Source: Rhizoclosmatium globosum (Eukaryota; Chytridiomycota; Chytridiomycetes; Chytridiales; Chytriomycetaceae). From it: a stretch of DNA of 64,000 bases. The stretch covers positions 124,001 to 188,000 of the forward strand of contig MCGO01000074.1 in NCBI GenBank assembly GCA_002104985.1, written 5' to 3'. A program made the translations under genes and the position numbers. The notes under the pieces are model-generated. The model did not search any database, was not told where the DNA came from, and saw nothing but the letters and a program-made list of their open reading frames with translations. Below, one piece after another: positions 55,125-64,000 of the stretch (its first letter is position 1; each line of letters starts with the position of its first letter).

Positions 55125-55543
55125 AGAGAGAAGTTTCGTTGTTTGCGAGGATCTTGAAGTTGGGCGCTGAATGAAAGGGACATTTTTAAAGGGCTTTCCG
55201 TGTTCACGTGAGAAGTCACATTGATAATCACGTTGGGCGTTGTAGATACAGGTGGCACACTGGCAGAAGTTCCAGTTTATCCACGTTCCACATGGTAAAT
55301 CTAGTCTAGTTAGTTTGTATAGATTGTGTAGAGACTGTATATCCAGGTTTAGCAAGAGTATGTGTGTGGCTTGCTTGATGTGTCAGCAAGAATGAAATAT
55401 GAAGTACTGAAGCAGGTCCATCTCGGTAAAAAACAATAAACAAATTATGAAATTTCATTTTGCATAGCTGAAAGAAAGAAATAATAGCAACCCACGGTGG
55501 GTGAAGTACAGGGAGAATGAAATGGGAACTTCAATTAGTCGAT

Positions 55544-56259
55544 TTAAGCCTTGATAGATCTTTTCACTCTCTTAGCTCCAAGAAGTGTGGCCTTCTCCTT
55601 TGGCTCACTAATCTTCAAGCTGCACGACGCGTCGTCGGCAAAGACACAACCAGTCGAATACAATCCACAGCACACAGTTCCTTCAGCACAATCACGAACA
55701 ACACTTGGCTCTAAAAAACAATTCGACACAGTTAGCTTTACGTGTAAAAAAACTGAACCCGAACCATTATTATAACAAATAGTGAACGTATTCGGACTAG
55801 CACAGGTGATCAAGTTATTTGGAACTCCCATACACGAGATTGGGTAGGTCAAGTCAGTCGTCGAAGGTGGAACAGGTGCAACGACTTTGACAGGCTCCGT
55901 CTGAGTGACAGCAGGAACAGGAACAACACCCGTGCACTTTGGGTCATCCGGGAACACACATGAGTCACCCCATCCGCCGCAGCAGTTTGTTCCGAGGGCA
56001 CAGTCGCGAGGGATCGAGTTGGCTGTGAAAATTGGAATCAAAACGTTAGATGGCTTTTGACACGAATGAATGTGCAGGGATGTGATCGACAGAACTAAAT
56101 ATACTTACTGCCGTTATAGCAGATTGAGAAGGTCGTCTCTGAGAGACAGACGATGGTGTTGTCCCAGTGGTTGGCACAGGACTTTGAGTCGTACGTAGGG
56201 GCAGCAAATACGCTTGCGGAGAGAAGAGAAATGACGAGGGCTGAAGTTGTAGAGAGCAT
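55544..56259 (-). CDS. Secreted protein with two cysteine-rich modules
   Basis: Signal peptide MLSTTSALVISLLSASVFAA at 56259, then module 1 (SCANHWDNTIVC, FSICYNG, intron, RDCALGTNCCGGWGDSC) and a Pro/Val linker. Module 2 follows (SCMGVPNNLITC, FTICYNN, intron, RDCAEGTVCCGLYSTGC), then a Lys/Arg-rich tail ending KRSIKA. Both introns are phase 1 and fall directly after the C-x2-(G/N) position. The modules match those of the 46-50 kb proteins. Convergent arrangement is absent; the chitinase gene lies downstream on the same strand. Confidence 0.85.
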
Positions 56260-56470
56260 GATGTTACTTTGACAGTTGTTTGTGGAGTGTGTTTTTTTTT
56301 CCGTTGTTTGAATTGTCGTTTTACTTTGTTTTTCGCTGCTGTCGTCGGGTTGCGAAATCTGAAGTGACAATTCGTAGTCAAAGAACAGAGGACATTCAGG
56401 CATCTTGGCACTTTGAGCCAGTTTATTCAGATAATTCAATGTCTATTTATCACTCCAAGTCACGCTCACA

Positions 56471-58382
56471 TTAAAAACAACGCGCCAAAAACCAATCCCT
56501 CACTTCCAAATTCGTAACCACCACCGGAATTTTAACCTGCCCGGAGCCAACAGATCTGGCTTTCCATCCTCGATATTCGGCGAATGTACCAGGCGGTAGG
56601 ACGCGAACAGCGCATTTTCGAAGTGAATCACCAAGGAATAAACCAAATCGTTCATTTTGGCTTCTCAAAACGTTGGTGAGTGTGTCTTCCATATGATCGA
56701 CATCCAAATTGTGATTGTTATCCACTGCCTCGAAACAAAACGCCACAGCTTCCATTCCGGCTGTGCTATCTGGAAATGAAAGAAATTCTCTTGCCACCTT
56801 GCCATTGGTGCTATCAAAGACAGATTTCGCTGCGGTAATGATTTCTTGCTCGCTGATAAACGTGGGAACAAGGCGAATACCACCCTCTCGTCCAATGTAT
56901 CTCATGATAGAATTCTTGGAACCAGGATGGAATCCAACGTGCTCAAGGACATCACTCAAGTCATAACGCCAGATTCCGAGGCGTTTGTTCGAAACAATAA
57001 GCTTGTATCTTTGTCCTTGTTTCAGTTCAGCCTAATAATTGAAAATTCAATAAGACTTGAATGAAATAATAACTTCAACATACCCCTGAAACCAGCTTTC
57101 CATTTAATTCAAGGTACTCAAACAAACAACCTCCGAAATTGATCATTTGAAACAAGTTCGGATCCGTCTCGTTTTGAAGACTGATTCCCATCACCATTGC
57201 TTCCGTGGAGGCGTATGGACCAAACACAAGAGGCACAGAAGGCCCGATAGCGGAACGAATCTATCAAATATGAATTAACAAATTCACCGAAAAGCCGAGT
57301 AATTCAAACCCTTGGAATTCCAGAGGCAAAGACACCACCACAACCAGCCTCAGCAAATTGAAGCTCTGGCCACACAACTTTCATCCATCCGTCGTGATTA
57401 AAATTAATGCCCCGAAGTTCTTGCGCTCTGGCTGGGTTTGCCTTCCAGTGTTTCATAATTGACTCTTGCAACTCCTCTTCGATCAAACATGCAACTGGCA
57501 GTGTTCCAAATTCGATACACTGGAGCAGTTCACCCTTATGGGTTTGGATATAGTGGGCCCAATCCAACCATATAGACGAAAAGACTGCAGATATGTATCC
57601 AACACGAGTGTCCACTAAGCCAAACAAAGAATGCAAAGCCAGTAACGTCGAGTAGTCTTGCACGAGCTTGATGGCCCAAGGAATGCCGTTTGAAGAGTCT
57701 TTTGCATTTATCAGTTTCAATAATTTGATGTTTAAAACCTACCAACAGTAGCTGCTATCTCCTCGTCTGTTGGAAGACCTTTCACTTTGAGTGCCATTCG
57801 GGCAGCCAGAATACTTCCTGGACAAACAGAGAGCCCGAACACATTTTGAGCCGAAATCGAGTTGATCTCCAACACAACACTGCCTTCAGCAATACGACCA
57901 GCCTTCATTTTCTGCATGGCCAGCATCTTGACCCCGATATCTTCATCGGCATGAATAGCAAAAAATTTGGACTTTCCTCCTGACGTTGACGATGAATTCA
58001 TAATGTAGTTTGGAAGCTTCGGGAAGAGCACGTTTGGTGTGTCAACGTTGCCTGAAATGATACTGTCTTGAAGATCTTTGTAATCTGCATACGTTGTGAT
58101 GGGAACCAATTTAGTGAAGGCGGCCTCAAGATCGTCTGGGGAACAGTAAGTGCTGGTTTCAAGAAAGAGCTTGAAAGGGTTGAGAGCCGGCGATGTATGA
58201 AAGAGCTTGGTATCGCGTAGATAAGCAACATGTTCAACAATAAGCTCCTTGCGTTGGTTCATGAGATGCTTACGAATCGCAATTATGGCTGACGACTCGA
58301 AGGATGTCTTGATCACTTTAGTTATGACCGTCTTGGGACCAGTAACTGCGCAAGTAGTTGTTGTGGTTGTTGTCTTGAGCAT
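56471..58382 (-). CDS. GH3-family acyl-acid amido synthetase-like protein
   Basis: About 590 aa over four exons (58382 to about 57741; 57702-57307; about 57260-57085; about 57033-56471) with in-phase introns. The family blocks of the plant GH3/JAR1 adenylating enzymes can be followed: TTYADYKDLQDSI, an ATP-loop-like SSSTSGGKSKFF (normally SSGTT-x-GxxK), YASTEAMVMGI (usual Y-x-S-S-E), INFGGCLFEYLELN, and GQRYKLIVSNKRLGIWRYDL before DVLEHVGF. The N-terminus has a Thr run. Such enzymes join amino acids to small acids through an acyl-adenylate. GH3 proteins are best known from plants and some bacteria; the substrate here is unknown. The loop has S in place of G at its third position, so activity is not assured. 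Confidence 0.82.
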
Positions 58383-58680
58383 ATGTTCGAATTATTTTTT
58401 GCGATGCCAGGACAGTGCGCTTGTTTTGGCAACCAATTTGGAAATTACAATTTTGAATAATTGAAGAGACCATACTTTATCTCAGAAGTTTCGTTTGTTC
58501 TCGTGTGTGATTGATTGCGCCACCTTATCGTTTCCGATGGGAAACAAGAGGACAACAAATCATCATCAACATAATACAACATGTCTATCCGAAACTTCTT
58601 TACTTCTCTAACATGTTTATTTGTGGAAAAAACTTATCTTCTAAAGTGAACGATTCAAAAATAGTCGACACTGTTCACAC

Positions 58681-59677
58681 ATGGCTGCATTCATTGCGAT
58701 TCTAATCTCTGTCATCATATCGCTAGCTTATTCACAGAGCCAGACAAAATGCGGGTATGTCATACAATTTCACATTCTCAATTGACCTTCAGCATTATCA
58801 CAGAATCAATTCCGTCATGATAGTAGTCTTGGAAAACAGAGACGAGTCAGAAGTATTGCAAAACGCGTACATGACTCAATTGAAGGAGCGAGGCTACTAC
58901 CTGTCAAACATGTTTGGAGTAAGCCATCCGTCACAACCAAACTATCTCGCCATGATATCTGGATCCACACAAGGATGTATCGATGATTCTGATGTCGACT
59001 ATAAAACCGTGAGTCCCATTCAAAGGAGGAATCATACCAACCCACACAACATGTCAACAGAAATCGATTGTCGATCTCCTAGAAGCAAAAGGCGTGACAT
59101 GGAAATCATATCAAGAAGACTACCCAGGCTCTTGTTTCACCGGAAGCGCCTTTTCCCAATACCGACGAAAACACAACCCCTTCATTTCATTCACAAACAT
59201 CAGAGAAATGCCACGCGTTGCGCGAATATCGTCAACTCATCCCAACTGGATATCGACGCTTCCAATGATGTGTTACCCAACTACATGTTTTATACACCAG
59301 GAATGGACGACGATGGGCACGATACAACAGTTGATTATGCAGCATCTTGGTTGCAAAAGTTTCTTGAACCCAAGCTGGTTGATCCTGCTTATTCCACAAC
59401 TCTCTTTATGATCACACACGACGAATCGCGGAGCGTTTCACCAAACCACATTTGTAAGGCACATCATTTGACATCATTTAGAGAATTTTTAACTTGAATC
59501 GTAGACACGGTGCTAATTGGTGCAGGAATCAAGGGAGTTGGGTTCGTTGACGAAACTTACTACGATCACTACTCGCTTCTCGCGACAACCGAGGCGTTGT
59601 TTGGATTAGGCTGTCTTGGTCAAATGACGCTACAGCCAGCAAATTCCTCTTTCGGATTTCTGCGGATACGTCACTAA
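58681..59677 (+). CDS. Secreted phosphoesterase (acid-phosphatase/phospholipase-C-like family)
   Basis: Signal peptide MAAFIAILISVIISLAYS, then after a phase-2 intron the metal-binding start SVMIVVLENRDES of the alkaline-phosphatase-like phosphoesterase fold. Further blocks: YYLSNMFGVSHPSQPNYLAM, then SIVDLLEAKGVTWKSYQEDY, PNYMFYTPGMDDDGHDT, FMITHDES, and after the last intron VGFVDETYYDHYSLLATTEA and LGCLGQ. Two one-base deletions are evident: near 59218, and in an A run near 59627 where the expected NDATAS continues in the next frame. The written frame stops at 59677; the shifted frame would end about 20 bases later. Confidence 0.85.
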
Positions 59678-59759
59678 TGTGTGAGATAAAAGCATAATTG
59701 GGACATATTCCTTAATTGTACTGACGATAACAAATTTATTCACATAAAATTCCATGGAT

Positions 59760-60265
59760 TTATTGTTGGTAAGGAACTGGCTGATTGAATGGACGTGTTT
59801 CGGCAGGGCTTGCCCGTAGTTGTTCAATGGCACGTAGCTATTGTTCAAAGGAGCCATGCAGGCATTCCTCCTTCAACCCTCTGTACTTGGCGTCTTCTTC
59901 ACAGGAAGAAGGTGTCTGGATCTGACGAAAACAAGGATGGACACGATCAAGAACAGGGAGCCAACCGCAACTCCAACCCAGAGGTAGGCTTTACAAGCGG
60001 CATAAACATCGTCTTTCGTGATGTCGGGGTGGTCCTTGAGGAATGAGTAGCTTGTACCGATATCGTTGCATCGGTTTTGGTAGACGGGGCCCCATGCGAG
60101 GAAGAACGCGGCGTAGAGCAAAGTGGCGAGGGCCATTCCTCGAAGGTAGTACCCACGGAAGCTGAAGCCTTTCTGCGACAGGCAACAGAGCGGGATGCCT
60201 GCGAAGATGGGAGACACGATGAAGGTTACGAGGAAACCAATGAGAGTGGTAACAAAGGGCTGCAT
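59760..60265 (-). CDS. Small three-helix membrane protein, copy 3
   Basis: The start MQPFVTTLIGF at 60265 matches copies 1 and 2. Helices: LIGFLVTFIVSPIFAGIPL, MALATLLYAAFFLAWGP and WVGVAVGSLFLIVSILVFV. The loop NRCNDIGTSYSFLKDHPDITK is nearly identical to that of copy 1. The frame as written stops at 59873 after TPSTEG. The rest of the family C-tail survives in two further frames (DAKYRGLKEE; PLNNSYVPLNNYG; ASPAETRPFNQPVPYQQ-stop at 59760). Three one-base changes within about 110 bp therefore separate it from an intact gene, so the tail is either miscalled or recently broken. Confidence 0.72.
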
Positions 60266-60629
60266 CTTTCTTTTGCTTGGATAGAGTGATACAGTGCGAG
60301 TTGAGGGTGGAACGAGCAGGGACTTGCTGGTGCTTTTGAGGAAAAGTTCGAGGAGCAGAACCTCAATCGAGCAAAACATCAAACTCAATCTCAAATGACT
60401 ATACAAAAACATGAGCAATCAAGCAGCTGGATGATATACATCCGAGTACATCCGAGTTGTATAGAAAACAGAAGCAGCGTGTATTTTGCAGTCATTTTGA
60501 ATAGCATGAATTAATATCATCAACAACTTCAGGCTGCGTATACATTGGAGCAAGATTAGTGTGTTAAATATGACATTCAATTGTTATATCTGCTCATGAG
60601 TCCATCATTTATCCGAAAAACCAAGTTGG
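60266..60629. other. Divergent spacer between copy 3 and the next plus-strand gene
   Basis: The two genes are transcribed away from each other. The spacer includes a direct repeat TACATCCGAG x2 near 60438-60457. No gene seen. Confidence 0.45.
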
Positions 60630-61287
60630 TTGCCGATGCAAGCACTTGCCCCACTTGTTCCCTCCCTCGTGCTTGGCCAACTCCGCCGCCGCCTCGTCGC
60701 AACATTCCCCGCCGAGTCTGTTCCGCACGCCCTCCTCGCCGCCGCCCTCGCCGGCGGAGTTCAATCAGCAGTGGCACTCGCGCTCAAGGTGCCGTCGGCG
60801 CTCGAAAAGGCGCCCGAACAAGCCCAACTCGTTTCATTGGCGAAAAGGGACTTTTGGGCTGCGCTGCGAATCACGGCGATGCGGAACTCGGCGGGTTTTG
60901 CCGTCTTCTTCTTGGTGCGTTATGCCCCCCACCCACTATCACACTATGACTAGACCAACTGTACAACGACAGGTCTTTGAGGCTCTCAAGTCGAAAATAA
61001 AGGATGCAAAATTGTCTGCAAAGGCGGCTCAGAACCTTCTCGCGGCTGCTTTAGCTGCAACTTTCTATCGCATAACTACATGGATCCTGGATGGCAAACT
61101 ACCTATGCTTCCAAACAGTGCGACTTCATTCACGGATGACGACGATGAGTTGGATGAAAAGACATTAGGGGGAAAGAGGGGCGGGAATCCTTACACTCTT
61201 GTACTGCAGCAACTCAAGAATAGTATTCTCAAAGCTTCAATTGCTATGGTTGGAATGGATTTGCTGATGGGACGTCCATCATGGTGA
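60630..61287 (+). CDS. Alanine-rich multi-pass membrane protein, function unknown
   Basis: Exon 1 starts MQALAPLVPSLVLGQL (60630) and a phase-0 intron (60916-60972, GTGCG...GACAG) joins it to VFEALKSKIKDAK, ending at GRPSW-stop (61287). The product is about 200 aa with several Ala/Leu-rich hydrophobic stretches (ALLAAALAGGVQSAVALAL; SAGFAVFFLVF; QNLLAAALAATFYRITTWIL) and an acidic DDDDELDE patch. The R-N-S-A-G-F-A-x-F-F pattern is reminiscent of Tim17/TMEM135-type organelle membrane proteins, but this is only an impression. Confidence 0.6.
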
Positions 61288-61474
61288 ATGTCAATAAAGC
61301 CATAAGTAACCTTATCATCACCAGCGGAATATACAATTACATAATGTCCCATTATCGAAAGACGATCAATATAATTTGCTTGGTTTATTATAACCACGTT
61401 TTAGAAAGAGAATGCATCACTACATACCCCTCCCTCCACAATTCATCCGTCCACAAATAATACACAAAAATTAT

Positions 61475-61921
61475 TTACTTGAGTGGGACAAACTTGGAAG
61501 ATCCAGAAGCACCGATACCTGGACGACCGTGACCAACTGGCTTGTAGGTGATGGAGAACTCAGCAAGGTAGTGACCAATCATCTCAGCCTTGATTTCAAT
61601 CTGGTTGAAGGTCTTTCCGTTGTAGACACCAATGACGGATCCAACCATCTCTGGGACAATGATCATGTTACGCAAGTGGGTCTTGACAGCCTCTGGCTTG
61701 TCGTTTCCAGTGACAGCCTTCTTGGCGGCACGGAGCTTCTTGATGAGACCCATTGGCTTTCTCTTGAGACCACGCTGGAATCTTCTGCGGGCACGGCAGT
61801 GGACGAGCTCGGTGAGCTGCTCAGAGCTCATGTCAAGGAGCTGCTCAAGGTCGACTCCACGGTAAGAGAATTTACGGAAGGAACGGTTCTTCTTGAGGGT
61901 CTCAGCGTCAATTTCGTCAGC
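61475..61921 (-). CDS. RPS15: Ribosomal protein uS19 (S15), main exon
   Basis: 40S subunit protein of the subunit head. The exon starts after an acceptor (TTCTAG) at 61921 with [20 protein letters not shown], continues [56 protein letters not shown] and [20 protein letters not shown], and stops at 61475. The 149 codons cover nearly the full expected length, so exon 1 should contribute only the initiator Met and at most a few residues. It lies somewhere in 61930-62090 and could not be fixed. Confidence 0.92.
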   Translation of the reverse strand, partial: ADEIDAETLKKNRSFRKFSYRGVDLEQLLDMSSEQLTELVHCRARRRFQRGLKRKPMGLIKKLRAAKKAVTGNDKPEAVKTHLRNMIIVPEMVGSVIGVYNGKTFNQIEIKAEMIGHYLAEFSITYKPVGHGRPGIGASGSSKFVPLK

Positions 61922-61999
61922 CTAGAATATGTTTGATTTGTTAGCGTCTGGTGCTTTTGTTGTGTGTGGTTGATTGAGTTGGGATTTGATGGTATGGTT

Positions 62000-62516
62000 T
62001 GATGATTCGAGTTCATGCTCTACTTGACGCCCTCCTGCCCCCTCCCTTCTACACTGATTCGAACATAGTTTCCATCGTTCGTTAAGAAGTCAAGCTGCTG
62101 CCGACGAATAGTGCGGCAGTCCGCAGAGTGTGTTTGGACACTCTAACAAGATCCTTCACACCAGTCGACCTTCCAGGATCACTCCAACGCCGCGATTGGT
62201 ACTTCGTTTACTGCTGCTTCCACCTGTATGCTCATCCGAAGAGAAATGCCCTTCTCACGATGAGATGCAACACTCTCGAACCAGCACACACAGTGGCCTC
62301 CAGGTCCATCCTAGGTCCAACACAGCCCATCACTCCTCCTCTTCTTCTTCTCTACATTCACTACTCCGAGTTTGATGCGTCTGATGGCTTGCAGAGGGGC
62401 AGGGATGAGGTCTTGGTGGTGGGGTGAGGGGACATGCCATTTTTGAGAGTTGAAAGGAGGAGCAGGAAAGGCCTGCAAAAATTCTATCACCCCACCAACC
62501 AAACCCAACTATCCAG
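62000..62516. other. Spacer between RPS15 and the aldehyde dehydrogenase gene
   Basis: Probably contains the tiny first exon and promoter of RPS15 and the promoter of the dehydrogenase, which are divergent. Open frames here are short and without domains. Confidence 0.45.
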
Positions 62517-64000
62517 ATGAGCCAGCTAAGCATTGTCTCTCCGTGCACAGGCACGGTAGTTGCCACTCATACATTGATTGGAGAACAAGAGGCCTTGGCA
62601 CGTGTTGTGAAGGCAAAGGAGGCTGCTGCCACGTGGCGCAGAACTCCCTTGGAAGAACGTATTCGCGTTGTTGCAAAGTTTGTTGGTATGCCTTGGCCAT
62701 TGTCTATTCCGTGTAATAGCTAACAATACTATGTAATAGATGCATTTGTTGCAGATGGAGAGAATGTAGCCACAGAGTTAGCCACCCTCATTGGTCGGTC
62801 AGTGTGCCTCCCATCCCTGATTCCATCTTATCTAACCACACTCGCAACAAGTCCACTCCAACACTGCCGAAACGAAGTCCGCGGTTTCGAAGAGCGTGCT
62901 CGATACCTCCTTTCCATCGCAAAAGAATCTCTTGCTGACAAACACCTCCCCGCAAAGGAAGGCTTCACGCGTTTCATCCGCCGCGACCCCCTCGGCGTCG
63001 TCCTTATCATCTCCGCCTGGAACTACCCCTACCTCGTCTCCGTCAACGGCGTCGTCCCAGCCCTCCTCGCCGGAAACACTGTCCTCCTAAAACAAGCACC
63101 CCAAACCCTTCCCTGCGCAGACCGCTTCTCAAAAGCCTTCGAGAACAGCGGAATCCCACCGGGTGTCTTCCAAGTCCTCCCAATGGACCACACAGTCGCT
63201 GCCGCAGTCCTCAAAGACCCACGCGTAGATCACGCCCACTTCACTGGAAGCGTGCGTGGTGGGCGCGAGGTGTCCAAAACAGTGGCGGATAAATTCATGG
63301 GTCTTGGTCTTGAACTTGGTGGGAAAGATCCTGCGTACGTGCGTGCCGATGCGGACCCGTTGCATGCTGCTGAGAATCTTGTGGATGGTGCAATGTACAA
63401 TTCAGGACAGAGTTGTTGTGGGATTGAGCGTATTTATGTGCATGAGAGTATCTATGATGCGTTTGTGGCAGAAGCTGCGAGGGTCGCTAGTTTGTACAAG
63501 CTGGGTGATGCATTGGATCCTCAGACAAATTTGGGACCTGTTGTCAATATCGCAGCGGCTGACAATATTCGTGCACACGTGAACGACGCAGTGGCCAAAG
63601 GTGCCAAGTTGCTTGTGAATGAGGCACTGTTTCCTTTGGCAAAGAAGGGCACCGCCTATGTTGCTCCTCAAGTGCTTGTGAATGTGAATCATGGAATGAG
63701 AATAATGAAGGAGGAAACGTTTGGACCTGTTGTTGGAGTGATGAAGGCATGTATCTTTTTCTTGATAAGGGCATCTTCTAACTTCAAGTTAAACAGGTCA
63801 AATCAGACGAGGAAGCCATCCAACTCATGAATGACAGCGACTTTGGCCTCACTGCATCCATCTGGACAAAGGATTCTGAAGCAGCTCTCAAGATTGGTGC
63901 TGAATTGGATTGCGGTACTGTGTTTTTGAACAGATGCGATTACTTGGATCCTGCCCTTCCTTGGTCTGGTGTGAAGGACTCTGGACGGGGTGTTACTCTT
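62517..64000 (+). CDS. NAD(P)-dependent aldehyde dehydrogenase (3' end cut by window edge)
   Basis: Oxidises an aldehyde to the acid. The start MSQLSIVSPCTG is at 62517. Exon 1 ends at 62685, and further introns (about 62686-62739, 62800-62850 and 63748-63798) keep phase. Blocks seen: GVVLIISAWNYPYLVSVNGV (the catalytic Asn motif), AGNTVLLKQAP, HFTGSVRGGREV, the general-base Glu in LELGGKDPAYV, the nucleophile Cys in NSGQSCCGIERIYV, and MKEETFGPVVGVM. The sequence near the edge (NRCDYLDPALPWSGVKDSGR) resembles the subgroup related to semialdehyde dehydrogenases. Substrate not assignable. Confidence 0.92.

Noticed and set aside
54672..55355. Longer N-terminal extension of the chitinase frame upstream of 55124
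   Set aside because: It comes from an unspliced frame. The upstream residues show no signal peptide, whereas the Met at 55124 gives one directly before the catalytic domain.
1..64000. tRNA genes, rRNA genes, riboswitches
   Set aside because: Scanning both strands by eye showed no convincing tRNA T-loop/acceptor combination or rRNA segment. A covariance-model search would be needed to exclude a divergent one.

Overview
The window is 64 kb of a gene-dense nuclear genome from an early-diverging fungus, most probably a chytrid. The evidence is: almost every gene is split by short GT-AG introns (about 40-90 bp); intergenic gaps are short; fungal markers are present (Zn2Cys6 clusters, a SIN3 corepressor, a GH18 chitinase with chitin-binding modules, an eS21 tail typical of fungi); and there are traits more usual in basal fungi (cAMP-receptor-like 7TM receptors, a cytochrome-b5 front-end desaturase, a GH3-type adenylating enzyme). 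The species assignment is inference.

Layout. 1-7.6 kb: five minus-strand C2H2 zinc-finger genes sharing a short LRGPGG(I/V)(N/D)(L/I)L motif, with two genes and one remnant of a small three-helix membrane protein family between them (a third member lies at 60 kb). 8.5-13.6 kb: SIN3 corepressor. It is followed by a secreted PAN/Apple-like pseudogene with two in-frame stops, a stand-alone PAH-domain protein, and a transcription factor with two Zn2Cys6 clusters plus a duplicated C2H2 module. 17.6-26.9 kb: a damaged 7TM receptor, SED5/syntaxin-5, RPS21, CTF18 and a homocysteine S-methyltransferase. 27-29.5 kb: an Mpv17/PMP22 protein and an apparent fusion of an acyl-CoA-binding domain to a metal-dependent amidohydrolase. 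29.7-34.9 kb: four tandem 7TM receptors. 35-36.5 kb: an unknown membrane protein with internal repeats. 36.5-39.9 kb: a gene-poor tract with three copies of a MITE-like repeat. 39.9-45.5 kb: a second PAH protein, a DHHC acyltransferase and a class-3/sn1-specific lipase. 46-56.3 kb: three secreted proteins built from one cysteine-rich module, flanking a front-end desaturase and a GH18 chitinase. 56.5-62 kb: a GH3-family enzyme, a phosphoesterase, the third membrane-family copy, an unknown membrane protein and uS19. 62.5 kb to the end: an aldehyde dehydrogenase cut by the window edge.

Functional themes are signal reception (five 7TM receptors), transcription (six zinc proteins, SIN3, two PAH-only proteins), and cell wall or extracellular work (chitinase, cysteine-rich modules, PAN remnant). 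Lipid enzymes (desaturase, lipase, ACBP fusion) form a fourth group. No operon-like logic is implied.

Caveat: many conserved genes carry single-base frame changes, often in short homopolymers and densest at 17-26 kb. They hit unrelated housekeeping genes, so I treat most as consensus errors in the sequence rather than true pseudogenes. Gene spans are given from first to last coding base and include introns. Domain names rest on recognition by eye; no database search was run.
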